Source: Strix aluco
Taxonomy: Eukaryota; Chordata; Aves; Strigiformes; Strigidae
Direction: 5' to 3'
Assembly: GCF_031877795.1 (NCBI RefSeq)
Contig: NC_133971.1
Span: forward strand, 15,292,325 to 15,356,324
Length of the DNA stretch: 64,000 bases
Shown piece by piece: positions 1 through 12,141 of the stretch. The notes under the pieces are model-generated. The model worked only from the letters and a program-made list of their open reading frames with translations. It had not been told where the DNA came from and did no database searches. Position numbers and translations under genes: made by a program. Position 1 is the stretch's first letter; each line of letters starts with the position of its first letter.

Positions 1-879
1 AAGCTCGTTCTTTGAGAGCTTGCTTGGACAGTCTGTGCATATTTAGTTTTTTTTTTAATGTGCACGTGTAGCTGCAATTTCTAACTGTTGAGCCTCTTTG
101 AGGAAATGAGCTTTGAGACAAGACTTGGAGGATAGTCATGGTAGATGAGGTCAGGAAGAGAGTTTGGGCCAAAAAAGGCCCTGAATGCAGCATAGGAAGA
201 ATGTGATGCAAGAATCTTTAATTATTGCTGCAGACCGCTCAGTGTGTGGTGGGGTTTTTGTTGCTTTTCCTTTTTCCCCTAGTGCACAAGTCTAATCTGT
301 CAGCTGGTGTGATGAATGGTGCTAGTCTGTAGCTGGAGAGCAGTGTGGTAATCCCACCCCTGCTCCAAGACACTTCATGCTGCAGGTTTGTGATGCAGAC
401 CCAGCTCTGTCTGGGAGGATCATGGAGAGTCAAGAGGACACAGCCAGATCTGTATGTCTGTGAAATAACAAGTGAACTGCAGGGAACTATTTGGTGAGCT
501 AAGTTGTGCATGTCTTTCTGCATGCTCCAGGATGGTCAGTAGCTTCACGTTTACAATCAGCATTCTTGCACTGAGCCCATGGCATGGGAGAATCTGCCTT
601 CCCCACGTCTCTGTGAAACTTTGGGGGCTTTTGCCCAGCACAAGGGTTCTCTGACAGGTGTCTCAGGACTGGTGAGACCACAAGGCTTCTGGTGTGCCAG
701 CACCAGGGTCACTGGATCTGGTCACAGCAGCCCTCCTGCTCAGTGTCAAACTTAACAAAGGCTGGACTGTTTTGTCTGGAGCCAGAAGCGCTGCTTCTCT
801 GACCACCTCACTGCTGTTATTTTCAAACACAAGTATTACAACTGGGAGCTGGATCACTGACCCCTTTTTTGAGATGGAT
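1..879. other. Unannotated A+T-rich DNA at left edge
   Basis: I see no exon, known repeat or RNA gene here. Open frames in this stretch are short, overlap each other on both strands and resemble no protein I know. The stretch ends where CR1 homology begins, just after a run of T at about 865-870. Confidence 0.5.
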
Positions 880-1947
880 TCATCTCCTGGCGAAACTGGC
901 TGCTCGTGGCTTGGATGGGCACACGCTTTGCTGGGTAAAAAACTGTCTGGATGGCCGGGCCCAAAGAGTTGTGGTGAACGGAGTTAAATCCAGTTGGCGG
1001 CTGGTCACAAGTGGTGTCCCCCAGGGCTCGGTTTTGGGGCCACTCCTGTTTAACGTCTTTATTGATGATCTAGACGAGGGGATCGAGTGCACCCTCAGTA
1101 AGTTTGCAGATGACACCAAGTTGGGTGGGAGTGTTGATCTGCTCCAGGGTAGGGAGGCTCTGCAGAGAGATCTGGACAGGCTGGAGCGATGGGCTGAGGC
1201 CAACTGTAGGAGTTTCAATAAGGCCAAATGCCAGGTGCTGCACTTGGGCCACAACAACCCCCAGCAGCACTACAGGCTTGGGGAGGAGTGGCTGGAGAGC
1301 TGCCAGTCAGAGAGGGACCTGGGGGTGTTGATTGACAGCCGGCTGAACAGGAGCCAGCAGTGTGCCCAGGTGGCCAAGAAGGCCAATGGCATCCTGGCTT
1401 GTATCAGAAATAGTGTGGCCAGCAGGGACAGGGAAGGGATCTTGCCCCTGTACTCGGCACTGGTGAGGCTGCACCTCAATTACAGTGTTCAGTTTTGGGC
1501 CCCTCACTACAAAAAGGACATTGAATGACTCGAGCGTGTCCAGAGAAGGGCAACGAAGCTGGTGAAGGGTCTGGAGCACAGGTCTTATGAGGAGCAGCTG
1601 AGGGAACTGGGGTTGTTTAGTCTGGAGAAGAGGAGGCTGAGGGGAGACCTCATTGCCCTCTACAACTACCTGAAAGGAGGTTGCAGAGAGCTGGGGATGA
1701 GTCTCTTTAACCAAATAATAAGTGATAGGACAAGAGGTAATGGCCTCAAATTGCACCAGGGAAGGTTTAGGCTGGATATTAGGAAGCATTTCTTTACAGA
1801 ACGGGTTTTTAGGCGTTGGAATGGGCTGCCCAGGGAGGTGGTGAAGTCCCCATCCCTGGAGGTGTTTAAGAGTCGGGTTGACATAGCGCTTAGGGATATG
1901 GTGTAGTTGAGAACTGTCAGTGTTAGGTTAATGGTTGGACTAGATGG
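880..1947 (+). mobile_element. CR1 LINE fragment: reverse transcriptase C-terminal half plus 3' UTR
   Basis: The plus strand translates from about 882 into the CR1 ORF2 reverse transcriptase, starting inside the palm domain ([12 protein letters not shown]). It continues through [20 protein letters not shown] and the catalytic FADDTKL box at about 1099-1119, then the CR1 thumb and C-terminal region to a stop near 1904. The frame is open except for one in-frame TGA at 1526-1528. The element is 5'-truncated. Its 3' UTR (GTTAGGTTAATGGTTGGACTAGATG) stops at about 1947, short of the usual terminal octamer repeats, because it runs into an inverted CR1 piece. About 190 bp at its start (880-1070) are repeated inverted at about 1957-2145 with roughly 5 differences, so both belong to one young subfamily. 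CR1 copies by target-primed reverse transcription; this copy cannot encode a full protein. Confidence 0.93.
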
Positions 1948-1956
1948 TCATGGTCA

Positions 1957-2572
1957 TCAATAAAGACGTTAAACAGGAGTGGCCCCAAAACCAAGCCCTG
2001 GGGGACACCACTCGTGACCAGCCACCAACTGGATTTAACTCCGTTCACCACAACTCTTTGGGCCCGGCCATCCAGCCAGTTTTTTACCCAGCAAAGCGTG
2101 TGCCCATCCAAGCCACGAGCAGCCAGTTTTGCCAGGAGAATGCTGTGGGAAACGGTGTCAAAGGCCTTACTAAAGTCAAGGCAGACAACATCCACAGCCT
2201 TTCCCTCATCCAATAAGCAGGTTGCCCTGTCGTAGAAGGAGATCAGGTTTGTCAAGCAGCACCTGCCTTTCATAAACCCATGCTGACTGGGTCTGATCAT
2301 CTGGTTGTCCTGCATGTGTTGTATGATGGTACTCAGGATGAGCTGCTCCATCAGCTTCCCAAGCACCAAAGTCAAGCTGACAGCCCTGTAATTTCCCGGA
2401 TCATTCTTCCGACCCTTCTTATGTATGGGTGTCACATTGGCCGATTTCCAATCTGTCGGGACCTCTCCGGTCAGCCAGGACTGCTGGTAAATGATGGAAA
2501 GTGGTTTGGCGAGCACCCCAGCCAGCTCCTTCAGCACCCTCGGGTGTATCCCATCCGGTCCCATAGACATTA
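1957..2572 (-). mobile_element. CR1 LINE fragment: reverse transcriptase N-terminal half, opposite orientation
   Basis: The minus strand is open from 2570 to 1923 and translates as the N-terminal half of CR1 reverse transcriptase ([71 protein letters not shown]). Homology stops right after IDD, before the catalytic FADD box, and runs into the 3' UTR end of the plus-strand fragment. The two pieces together hold the RT from its N-terminal part to the 3' UTR, but in opposite orientations and with about 190 bp present in both. No frameshift is seen in this half. The 5' truncation is near 2572, where unique sequence resumes. Confidence 0.92.
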
Positions 2573-5500
2573 CAAATCTTACTTCTCTGTCAAGGAAACA
2601 GGCATTTGAAATCTGTCAGGAATGTCTGTCCTTCTTGAAGAAAAGGTCACCAGAAACTTTTAATGCTGAAAAACGTAGCTTCATTTTATAAAACATCTGA
2701 ACTCTTTGGCTGAAACTTGTGCAAGAAAATTCAGCCTCAGGCAGGCATCTGGTGTGGAAAGTTTCAGCCCAAACTGCTATTTTGGCAAAGTTGTAAGCAA
2801 TGAAATTTAAGAGTGGAAAGCATTCAATTATCTCTGTACTAAGGCAGAACTTCCATTTTGGTGGATAAAGAAAACCTGTGCTGGAGTTTCAGGCTGAACT
2901 GCAACAACTTCCATTCCCCTTTCCTGTAAGGTGAAGCCCTTACCCAACTTGAAATTCTCAAACAAACAGCCATGTCAGTTGTACTTTTTTCTAACACTTA
3001 CATACTTACTTTCTGCAGCCTTAGCTATTACCAAGAGAAATGTGGAGAAGCTCTGTGCTAGCATAACTAAAGCTTCAGAGAGAATATCCTTGGGTTGTGA
3101 CGGTGTACAAAGCTTTTCTTGTGGGTTCCTACAGCACTCTGCTGATGCCACCAGGAAGCCAAGCAGCACATTGTGTTATGGGATTCAGTTTTATAATTAG
3201 TTCTGGACTGTTTTGAGCATGTGCATCACCTGGGCTGGAAGTTACTGCAAAACTCTGTGGGTTTAGTTACGTCTGCATCCCAGAGGAGGTGTTCTAGAAA
3301 CACAGCAACTGCCTTCACATCCTGATTTGATTGATTGATTGTCCTGTACATTATTGACTGGCCATGTGAAGGGCAAACTTGAGTTTGACTGATGGCACCG
3401 TGAAAGAAACCTCCTTTTAGATCACCCTGAAATTCTTACCACACTTCTGTCCAGCCTTATCTGAGCTTATCCCAGCCACAGCTGCTTTCATAGTTCTTTC
3501 TGAAACTTGAAAATGGGAGAAAGGAAAAGAAAGTCTGTATGCAGATTTTTGAATGTTAACCCCACAGAGGATTTTTTTCTGTTCCATTCTGTTTTCCTAT
3601 GGCTCTATTCAGCAGTGCAGTGGTTTTTACAAGTACTCTAATTAGCCTGTGTCACATATCTAAGGACAAAATTATTTGTTGGATAAAACATCCAGCTACT
3701 AAGGGTTTATGCACTGTTTGTGAACCCTGTTTCTAGGATCCTAGTCATATTAGTTATCTCAGTTAATACCATGTTATAGACTTACTCTCATATGAATGAA
3801 GGCTCCTTGTATCTTTCCTCATATGTCACATTTTTAAGATCTCCAACCATGCTTGTTGCTGTTCTCTGGTCTCTCTTTTCTTGTCTACATCTGGATACAT
3901 TGAAAATGCATGGAATCACTGCCTTCTGTGTCCTGGGAAGAGTACCATCACATCCTTGAATTAGAAATTTTTAGTTTTGCTTTTGTCATCTTGTCATACT
4001 TTCAACTCCTACTCAGTTGCGAGCCATTTTGCAGTTGGATCCTTTTCTGTTAGCTGTTCTTCGCTCTGTATTTATAGACTTGATTTCTCTTTCTTGCTAC
4101 TTGCCCTCATTGAATGTTGTCTTTTTTGATTTCATGCTGTTTTATGTTGTACTTTCAAGAAATAACTGAGTATTGTTCTGTGTTACTGCTATGTTCAGAT
4201 TCCTGGATGCTTCAATTATTTTTTAAAAATAAAACCAAAACTTCAACCTCTCCTTCTGACTAAGAAGGGGAGAATGGAACAATTCTGAAGTAGGGCTTGT
4301 TCTGGTCCCTTCCACCCACCCTTTTTTTTTTTTTTCTTAATAGAAACTTTCTAGATTTGTCTGTCTGCAATTTTCTGGACATCTACGCAAATACATACAT
4401 TCCTGAGATACAGCAAAAAATTATCTTTCTCCTGTAGCATTTCTGGCTGAGAAAGCAGCAAAGCTGTTCCAAAATGCATCAATATTCTATTATTGCACTT
4501 TTCCTCATTTAATCTCATTGGTGTCAGTTAATTCGTAGTCCTTGATATGTATCAAGGCTTCAAGTTCACTGTGTTTATGATATGTAGTTGCTATAGACAG
4601 CTCCAATTACTGACTCTTATTTCAATGAGATGCCTCTTGAATTCCGCTACTTAAGATCATGTCTGCCTTACAGTGAGATTTCATAAGGGTTACGTTTCAG
4701 CTTACTGTATTTTTTTCACTGTCTTTTCATATGTTTCTGTTTCTTGGAAAGCCCCTACTTGTTTGTACCTTCTGATAGCTGCTTGATGGACTCAGTGTAA
4801 GTCTTAAGTGTGAGCTGAGTGCGTCTCAGCTCACAATATTGCAACACAGCACAAGAATTTTTTGACATAGATGGCCTTCTAGTGTTACAGTATATATGGG
4901 CAATGTGAATATAATGTAAGCATTGGTTTTAATTGTGAAGAGAAAAAACGAGCACCCCTGTTTTTTGGAGAGTACTGGCGCTCAGCCTTGTCATGTTCAA
5001 AACATTAAAGTCAGAATGTGACAGACACGCAGTGATACATTCACTCTCAACTAAGTTTCTCCATTACCTGTTTTCTTTAAGACGTTGTTTCCCAGTGATT
5101 TCATGATACATGTTATTCTTCTGAACTTCTAAAAGGTCACTCATCATTTCAAGGGCTCTCTCAGATGATTAGTAATCAGAGTCTCACTTCCTGAATACCA
5201 ACAATCTAAGTGAAAACATAGTAACTGAGTCAGTTTGTTGTTTTGTTTCTAAGATTACAGTGGTAGATGAATGTTAATGCTCAGAAGAAGCTTGTATTCC
5301 TGTGACCAAATAGCAAGGCAAGCCTTATGGAAACGATGAGTTCATAAACTGTTGGCAATGAAGTTAGAATTTTTAAATGATACTGAGCAGTTCTAAGTAT
5401 ATTCTATGAAATCTTTCTGCACAGGAAAAATAAAAATCTATGCAAACTTATTTACCATTCCAAATGTTTTGCTGTAGTTGAGAAGTCTGATATATCTACA

Positions 5501-8500
5501 GTCTTGATGTTGTGTATTAGTTTCTTCTGAGAACAGATTTCAAACAATGTGACTAACCAAAGGGATTTTTGTCTTAATATTCTGGTGGGTACATGAAAGC
5601 ATTTTGCCAGCTGAAAGATTGGTGTCATAGTCTGTATTTTGTGCTTTAATTCACAATTTTATTTTAACTAGGAGCTAAATAAAATCATGCAGGACAAGTT
5701 ACTGCAGAATATATCTAGCAAATCTTTTCAAAGTAAAACAAAACAAAATACACACCCCCATCACTCCTCCCCAGTGAACATTGCCTGGATTTTGTTGTTG
5801 GGAATCAAATGGGCTTCAGTTTCTTGCTTTCACAGCTAGGGGAAAAAAAGTGGGTGTGGTGTGTTCTCTATTTTCTCTCTGACTGGTTTTTACAGTGCAT
5901 CTGTTTGACAGCATGTATAACAGTTTATCAGTATGGGAATAACACTTTCCTGAGATACTGTGGTGGAGCATGACTTTGAATTAATTTAGATATACATGTA
6001 GAAGTACTTAAAAACCTTTATGCTAATTCTTAATGTTATCAAGTTAAATATATTTTTTTAAAAGTACATGTTTTTTATATGCTACCTTATAGTATGTTTT
6101 TAAAATCAGCATAGGTGCTTTTAAGAAAGGTGCAGTAATGGAAGTGTTGAAGTATCCCGTTTTTCACTATCAGTGCAAATACGGCTTATGTCTACCAAGG
6201 CAAAGAGGAAAAAAAAGGCAGAGGTTTTCTGTGTTAATTGTTTCCATGCCTCATTTGTCTTACAAAAGCCTTGCTTGTTCTTGAGTGATTAACTACCACA
6301 TAAGTACAGTACCAACAAACCTTAAATGAATGCTTTTTTCTCTGCTGTCTCAGAAAGCAGAAGAGAAAATGGACAAGTTATACTTGTTTTTCTCAGTATG
6401 ATGCTGCTGAACAGTTATTTTTGAACAGTTTCAAAACCAAGCGTAGGACAATTCCTGCCTTCTAAGCAATATTCATAATTGCTCATCATGACAATAAGGC
6501 CATGACTCTGTGGTGTGATGTAAGACCTCCATGAGTCCTAGCAGCTGCATTGAACTCTTGAATGCTTTGCTTCCTCAGTTCTAAGAGTTTAAATGGTAGA
6601 CTACCCTTAGGAAATGGGGTTGTTTGGGATCTGATAAAGGGATGTATCCAGTTTTAGCCTAATTCAGGTTGTCTTCAGCAGCATTCTTCTCTGCATGTCT
6701 TCCTAGTATTTTCAGGAGACAAAATGTAGTTTAAATTGCATGGAGAGATAACTGCCTGCTTGTCCCAAGACCCTTCTTGATCTTTTCTTCCCAAAGAAAT
6801 AATAGTTTAAGCTTTGGATTTTAGCCTGTCATTCTAAAGGAGCACACTGTGGAAAGTTCAGACTTATTTCTGTAAACTCATATTCTTCATGGGTTTCAGA
6901 GAATTACTTACAAGAGTTCATAGGTGTCCTGAGTCTTGGTCTTAGTTGAGGCTGGGTTGTTTTTGGTTTTTTTTTTCCCCACAGCACTACATTCTTCAGT
7001 GTTGAAAGGTTACTGCTATGTTTGATAAATTCCAGTCTTCTGTATTAAACTTCTTTTTACAAATTCCCCAAGAGCTTTCAAAGGTTAAGCCATCACTGGC
7101 CATTCTTTTGCACACATTTCAATTATCTGCTATTCTTCTACAGATTCTTACAGAACTCAGTATCACTTTCTTCTAGGTCATCATTAAATGTTTGTATTAT
7201 AAGACTTCTGGTTATGTAATTTTTTGTACTGGTGAGTGGTATAAAGCATCTGCAGCTCAGAGGCACCTGAAGTGAGGATACCTTCTTGTGTCAGACTTGC
7301 CCCGGGTCAGGCAGAGCTTATTTTTCTCCAGTGTTGTTCAAGAAGCAGTGGTGCTGCTGAGCTGCCCTGCTGGGTTTCCTTGGAGAATGGTGCAGGCTTT
7401 CTGAGTTAGCCTTCAGAAGCCAGTCTCTTGGACCATGAGCAAGCACATCAGTCTCCACACAGGTGCAACTGAATGTCCATTGTTTCTATTGTTCCTCTTC
7501 ATATTTTAGCACATTCTTAACTGTCTTTGAGCATAGTGTAGTGCATTGACCTTCTCTTATGCGTGTGGCTTTCCTGTGCAGGTTATTGTAACAGCCTATG
7601 TTGCATTCTTGTAGTGTGCTTTGTTCCACCACACTCTTTCTCTCAGAAAATTTCTTTATTTTCTTTTTTACCATATTTGCATAAAGACATGGATGTTTTA
7701 CTGTTGCTTTCCTTCCTCACCAACTCGCAACTGCTCCAAATTTATTTTTAGTATTCCACTTTATCTCTTCCTTGCATTTGCTTGTGGTTTAAGTTCTTTA
7801 TGCTTATTGTTTCTTTTTATAGCTTCCTGTAAAAAAAAATCCTTAAACATAAATATGGGTTTGAAAACAAGGGAGGGGATCTAGGTATAACTGTGACCAG
7901 CACGTTAGTTTTACATTTCAGACACGTGTCTCATCTAACCTAATCTTTCACGTTTGGGTTTTTTTTCTAAAAACCAACCAACTTGCCGAGTACCTTTTTG
8001 ACCAATCTTACTGTAACAGCTCATAAAGAACCCAAAATCTGGTACACAGAAGTTTTCCCATATTTGGGGTAGGGAGATATATGCATTCTTGTTCTTCTTG
8101 GAGCATATTTCATTGGAGTTTCAACTGCTTTTAAGCCCTCATGTGTGCAAGACAGTGTGGAATAACAAAGAGAATCAGGGCTGTGCATATGCCGCAAGTA
8201 TTATTTGGCTTTAGCATATGGCAATTGAGTGCAATGTTGCTGCACAGCTATGTTGCTCCACAGTTCCTGCAGTTTGTTATTTCAGCCTGCAGTTGGGAGA
8301 CAAGATATTGGGTGTGTCCTAGGTAAACAGACTCTTCTGAAACTCTTCAGAATGCTTTAGAGTTTTTCTGATAATTCTATATTAACCTCCTTGAAATGAA
8401 TACTGATATTCTTCTTTTGTAACTATGTGTTTTGAAAAAGTATTCAAGAGTTCAATACAGCTACTAGGACTCATAGAAGTCTTACCTCACACTGCAGAGT

Positions 8501-11500
8501 CATGCTCATATGAAAATTGCGTAGAAGGCAGGAATTACCCTAAGATTGGCTTTGAAACCGTTCAAAAGTAACTGTTTAGCAGAACCATACTGACTAAAAC
8601 AAGGATGACTTCCACGAGTTATCCTTGACATCTAGTATCATCTGCCTTTTATATTCCCTTCCCTGAATGGGATACCAGATTTTGATTGTAGTGAAAAAGG
8701 AACAAAGTAGTTCTTTCCTTCCTTGCGAAAAAAATACGCAATAAACAAATGTGAGTGTTCTTGTAGTCAGTGACACACACCTTGAACATGGAGGAGCACA
8801 ACTCTCATTCATCTCCTGCAGTGTAGAGAAGATAAGCCTGTCAATTTTGGTAAAAGATAAGCTGTGTTTTCTAGTGCTCTAGCCAAAGCTGCTCAGGCAG
8901 CCTTTTAAAATACTGCTGCAAAAAGACTCAATACCAAAGCAGGCATCACCAGCAGTGCAGATGCCACCAGCAATGAAGCCAGTGGTGACAGCTCCACTAT
9001 CAAAGTCAGGTATGTGGTAAGTTTTTCCATATAGGAAGAAGGTGAGCAATCGAGGTGGATCTCGACCCTACAACCGCAGAACCAGTAAGGGTACAGGACA
9101 CAAATTGCAGCTGGGAGAGGACAGCCTGCTGCTGAGAGACTGCTGACAGATCTGACCTAGCTGTGCACATGTACCAGCTGTCCTCTGGGCACATCTCCAA
9201 GACAGTCTGCTTTAAGAGTCTCTCATATCTGTCTTCCAACAAAGCCCTCTTTCTAGGAGAGCTGCAGAGAATCTAGATTTTGCAACAGCAGTTACGTCAT
9301 CTCAAGTCACTGGGTATTTTCACAGCTTCAATTCAGATTAGATCATTATCCAAATGATGAGTCAATCCAGTTAAATCTTTTGGCATGTTCTGACTGTGCT
9401 GCAAATGGACCAGGCTTCACCAGAAAGCTTTGAGAGCTTCTACTCTTGTTACTCCTATGCCATCTCAACAGCTCAGAGAATACACAGACAAAAATGATTC
9501 TAGGAGCAACGACTCAGTGGTCAGTTGAACCTGTTTGTGTTTTGGGTTTTGACTTGGAAAGCTCTGTTTTAGCTAGTACAGAAAGCGTAGTGTATACCAA
9601 CCAGTGTATTTTTGGAATTTATCCTATGCAAAACAAAAAAACTGATCTGTCAACTCTTATTGTAGACAGTGAATTAAAGTTTAAGAGAAAAACAATACCC
9701 CAAAGAAGTAACTCCCTACTTTTTTAAAGAGGGGATTCACTGAACACAGATTGATTAATTTTATGTCCAATTTCATGTAAAATTGCATTCCCTGTCATAT
9801 AAAGGGGAGCCTGCTGTACCATTTTGGCACAATAGGAGCTTGGAGACTGGCAGAATGCTGGATGTGCATGCAAGCTGCTTTGTTTCCATTTTGATTTATT
9901 CAGTAGACTGCTGAATTTGTGACGGATTTTTTTTTTTCTTAATGCTTTGAGATGATGATAATTTTTGAAGTTCAGCTCTTTATACAGGTATTTTTACTGG
10001 TTAACTCTCAATAAAATAAGAACTTTGGTGTCCCCTGATCTTTCTCTGCTACAATGAAAAATAGGTAAGTCTCCTGATTCAACTTCTGTGCAGGAAGAAT
10101 GCAGAGTTACTCTGTAAGGAGAGAATGTTTCCAAGCTTTTTGTACTATATATATACAAGGTGTGTCAAATAGCAAGATTTTACACATTATGAGAGATCTG
10201 AAGCTTAGTAATGGGTAGCAGTCATTGGAAAGCATTTCAGTACAGTAAGCAATGCTTCATTAAAAACAAAACAAAGGCCTACTGCCAAAGGATACTAGCT
10301 GTGGAGATTATAGCATTGGCCTTTTGCTCTCTACCTGTATGTTTTTGTCCTTGCCACATTTAGGTAGTCTATTTTGATTTTTTTTCCTTCTTTTTGCTCC
10401 TTTGATGCTTTGGACCATCTTACAATGTTATTACTCAACCGTGAGAGAACATAGGGCTAAGCATCTTGAAAAAAAAGGAAACAAAAAAAACCCCAAACCT
10501 GGTTTGCTCAGTATATTCCATTTTAGACTCAAATGGTTTTGATTGTTCGATTGCTTTATCTGAACTATTAAATCTATGGTCTTAACCAAATAGACAAAGA
10601 CTGGCAGAAGATCTGCCCACCTGAGATAGAGATAAATGTGCAGCTACGTGGACTATGAAGTTTGTTGCAGAACATAACTGAGATACATGTTTGAGGAAGA
10701 TACTGTGGACAAGAATATATGCAAATGGTGGTACTGTGTACAGCTTACACTGTGACACTGAAAGACTTTTGTTGATTCATGAGATAAGATTCTAAGTAAA
10801 ATTCTGATAAATGTTTAAATAAATGTCTGGTCTGCATGACCTTATTTTCTTTTAATTTTATAAATGCTGTTAATGAATATTCACATCTGCTTAATTTTGT
10901 CCCTGATGAAATGAGTCAGTTTTCTAGGAGAGCATTTATTAGGAAATGGAAGATAAAATTTATAGTTTGCAATCATGTATTTAAAGAACCAACTAATGCT
11001 AATGATTGCTGTTATCAATTTACAAAATACAGTGTACTGCTTAGAATTATTTTGAAACTGCAAGTTGTTGGACAGTTAGTGAGACTGTTTCTTGTACTCT
11101 GTACATACACACTGTACTTTTAATTTTGCACTGAAGTTCTGTATTTATAGAGAGCTTGAAATGCAACAAAGAGACCTAATAGGTAATCTTATATTTAAAG
11201 ATCATTTTCAGAATCTAATTAATGTTTGAAACTTAGAGAGCAGAGAGATTTTCTTAAAGCTGATAGTACAAGGGACTTTTTCTTAGTAATAGATGTCTAT
11301 CTAGGCACTGGGAGATCGTCAGATATACAGGTTTGATTTTGGTTTATTTGCATTTCCCAAGGGGAAGACATAATCAAGAACTTTCTACCTTTTATCAATA
11401 GTACAATCAAATGCTGTGTTTACACTAGGTTGTAGACGGCATTTGCTTTCAAAAGGATTTATGTCAGTGAAAGCCTTAAAAAGAAAACTTACCAACCCAA

Positions 11501-12141
11501 TACCCGAAAAGGCTGTCTGTACTGAAGTCTCCCTGTAACCTGGGACCTGTTGAATATCTGCTATTGTCATATAGCTTTGTTCTCTTCAGTAAGGTATGTG
11601 TGTGGGCAGAATCATCCCCTGTAGATGTTATGACTGAAGTTATGTTCTTCTCTAAAGTACAAGTAGAGAAGACTAGTTACAGAGGTAAGTTTGTTTCTTT
11701 GCAGGTGAATTTGTATTTCCTGTTATGATGGACAAGCTGTTGTGGCATGATACTATGAGAATTATGTGTTTCAACAGTGAATACTGTAGAGAAATTTACA
11801 GATTAATAACAAAACTGTTTCTTGGTGACCACCAAAAACAGAGTTACTGTTGGAGATATGATAATTCCATTTGATATCATTTGTCCATAGTCATACCTTG
11901 TAGAGAAGGAGGAATACCTTTGCAGGCAGCATGTCAGGGCTGGAGATTGAAAGTGACAGAGGAATAGCTGAAGTTTGTGTTTGAAGGATGACAAGAAAAG
12001 TGGTTGGCACAGTGCGGAGTATGTCAAACCCACAGAGTTTTAGGGTTTGTAATGACAGTATTCAGGTTCAGTTTCCAGTGTTGCTACAGACTTTGTTATA
12101 TGACTGAGGAACATCTCATCTGGAAAACTGGGATGGTTAAT
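2573..12141. other. Long stretch without recognised genes
   Basis: This is A+T-rich DNA with short poly-T and poly-A runs (for example 4320-4336 and 9928-9940) and no recognised exon, repeat or RNA gene. All open frames are under about 95 codons and show no domain I recognise. It may be intergenic, or a 5' intron of LHFPL2 if that gene has further non-coding exons to the left; the sequence does not decide between these. Confidence 0.5.

Noticed and set aside
880..2572. CR1 composite as a classical twin-priming 5' inversion
   Set aside because: Twin priming puts the inverted 5' piece before the sense 3' piece so that 5' sides meet. Here the 3' sides meet, and the terminal 3' tail is missing at the joint.
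8880..9245. Possible retroposed gene (coding-like stretch, 78-codon minus-strand frame)
   Set aside because: Translation in all frames gives no recognisable protein, and there is no poly-A tail or flanking duplication.
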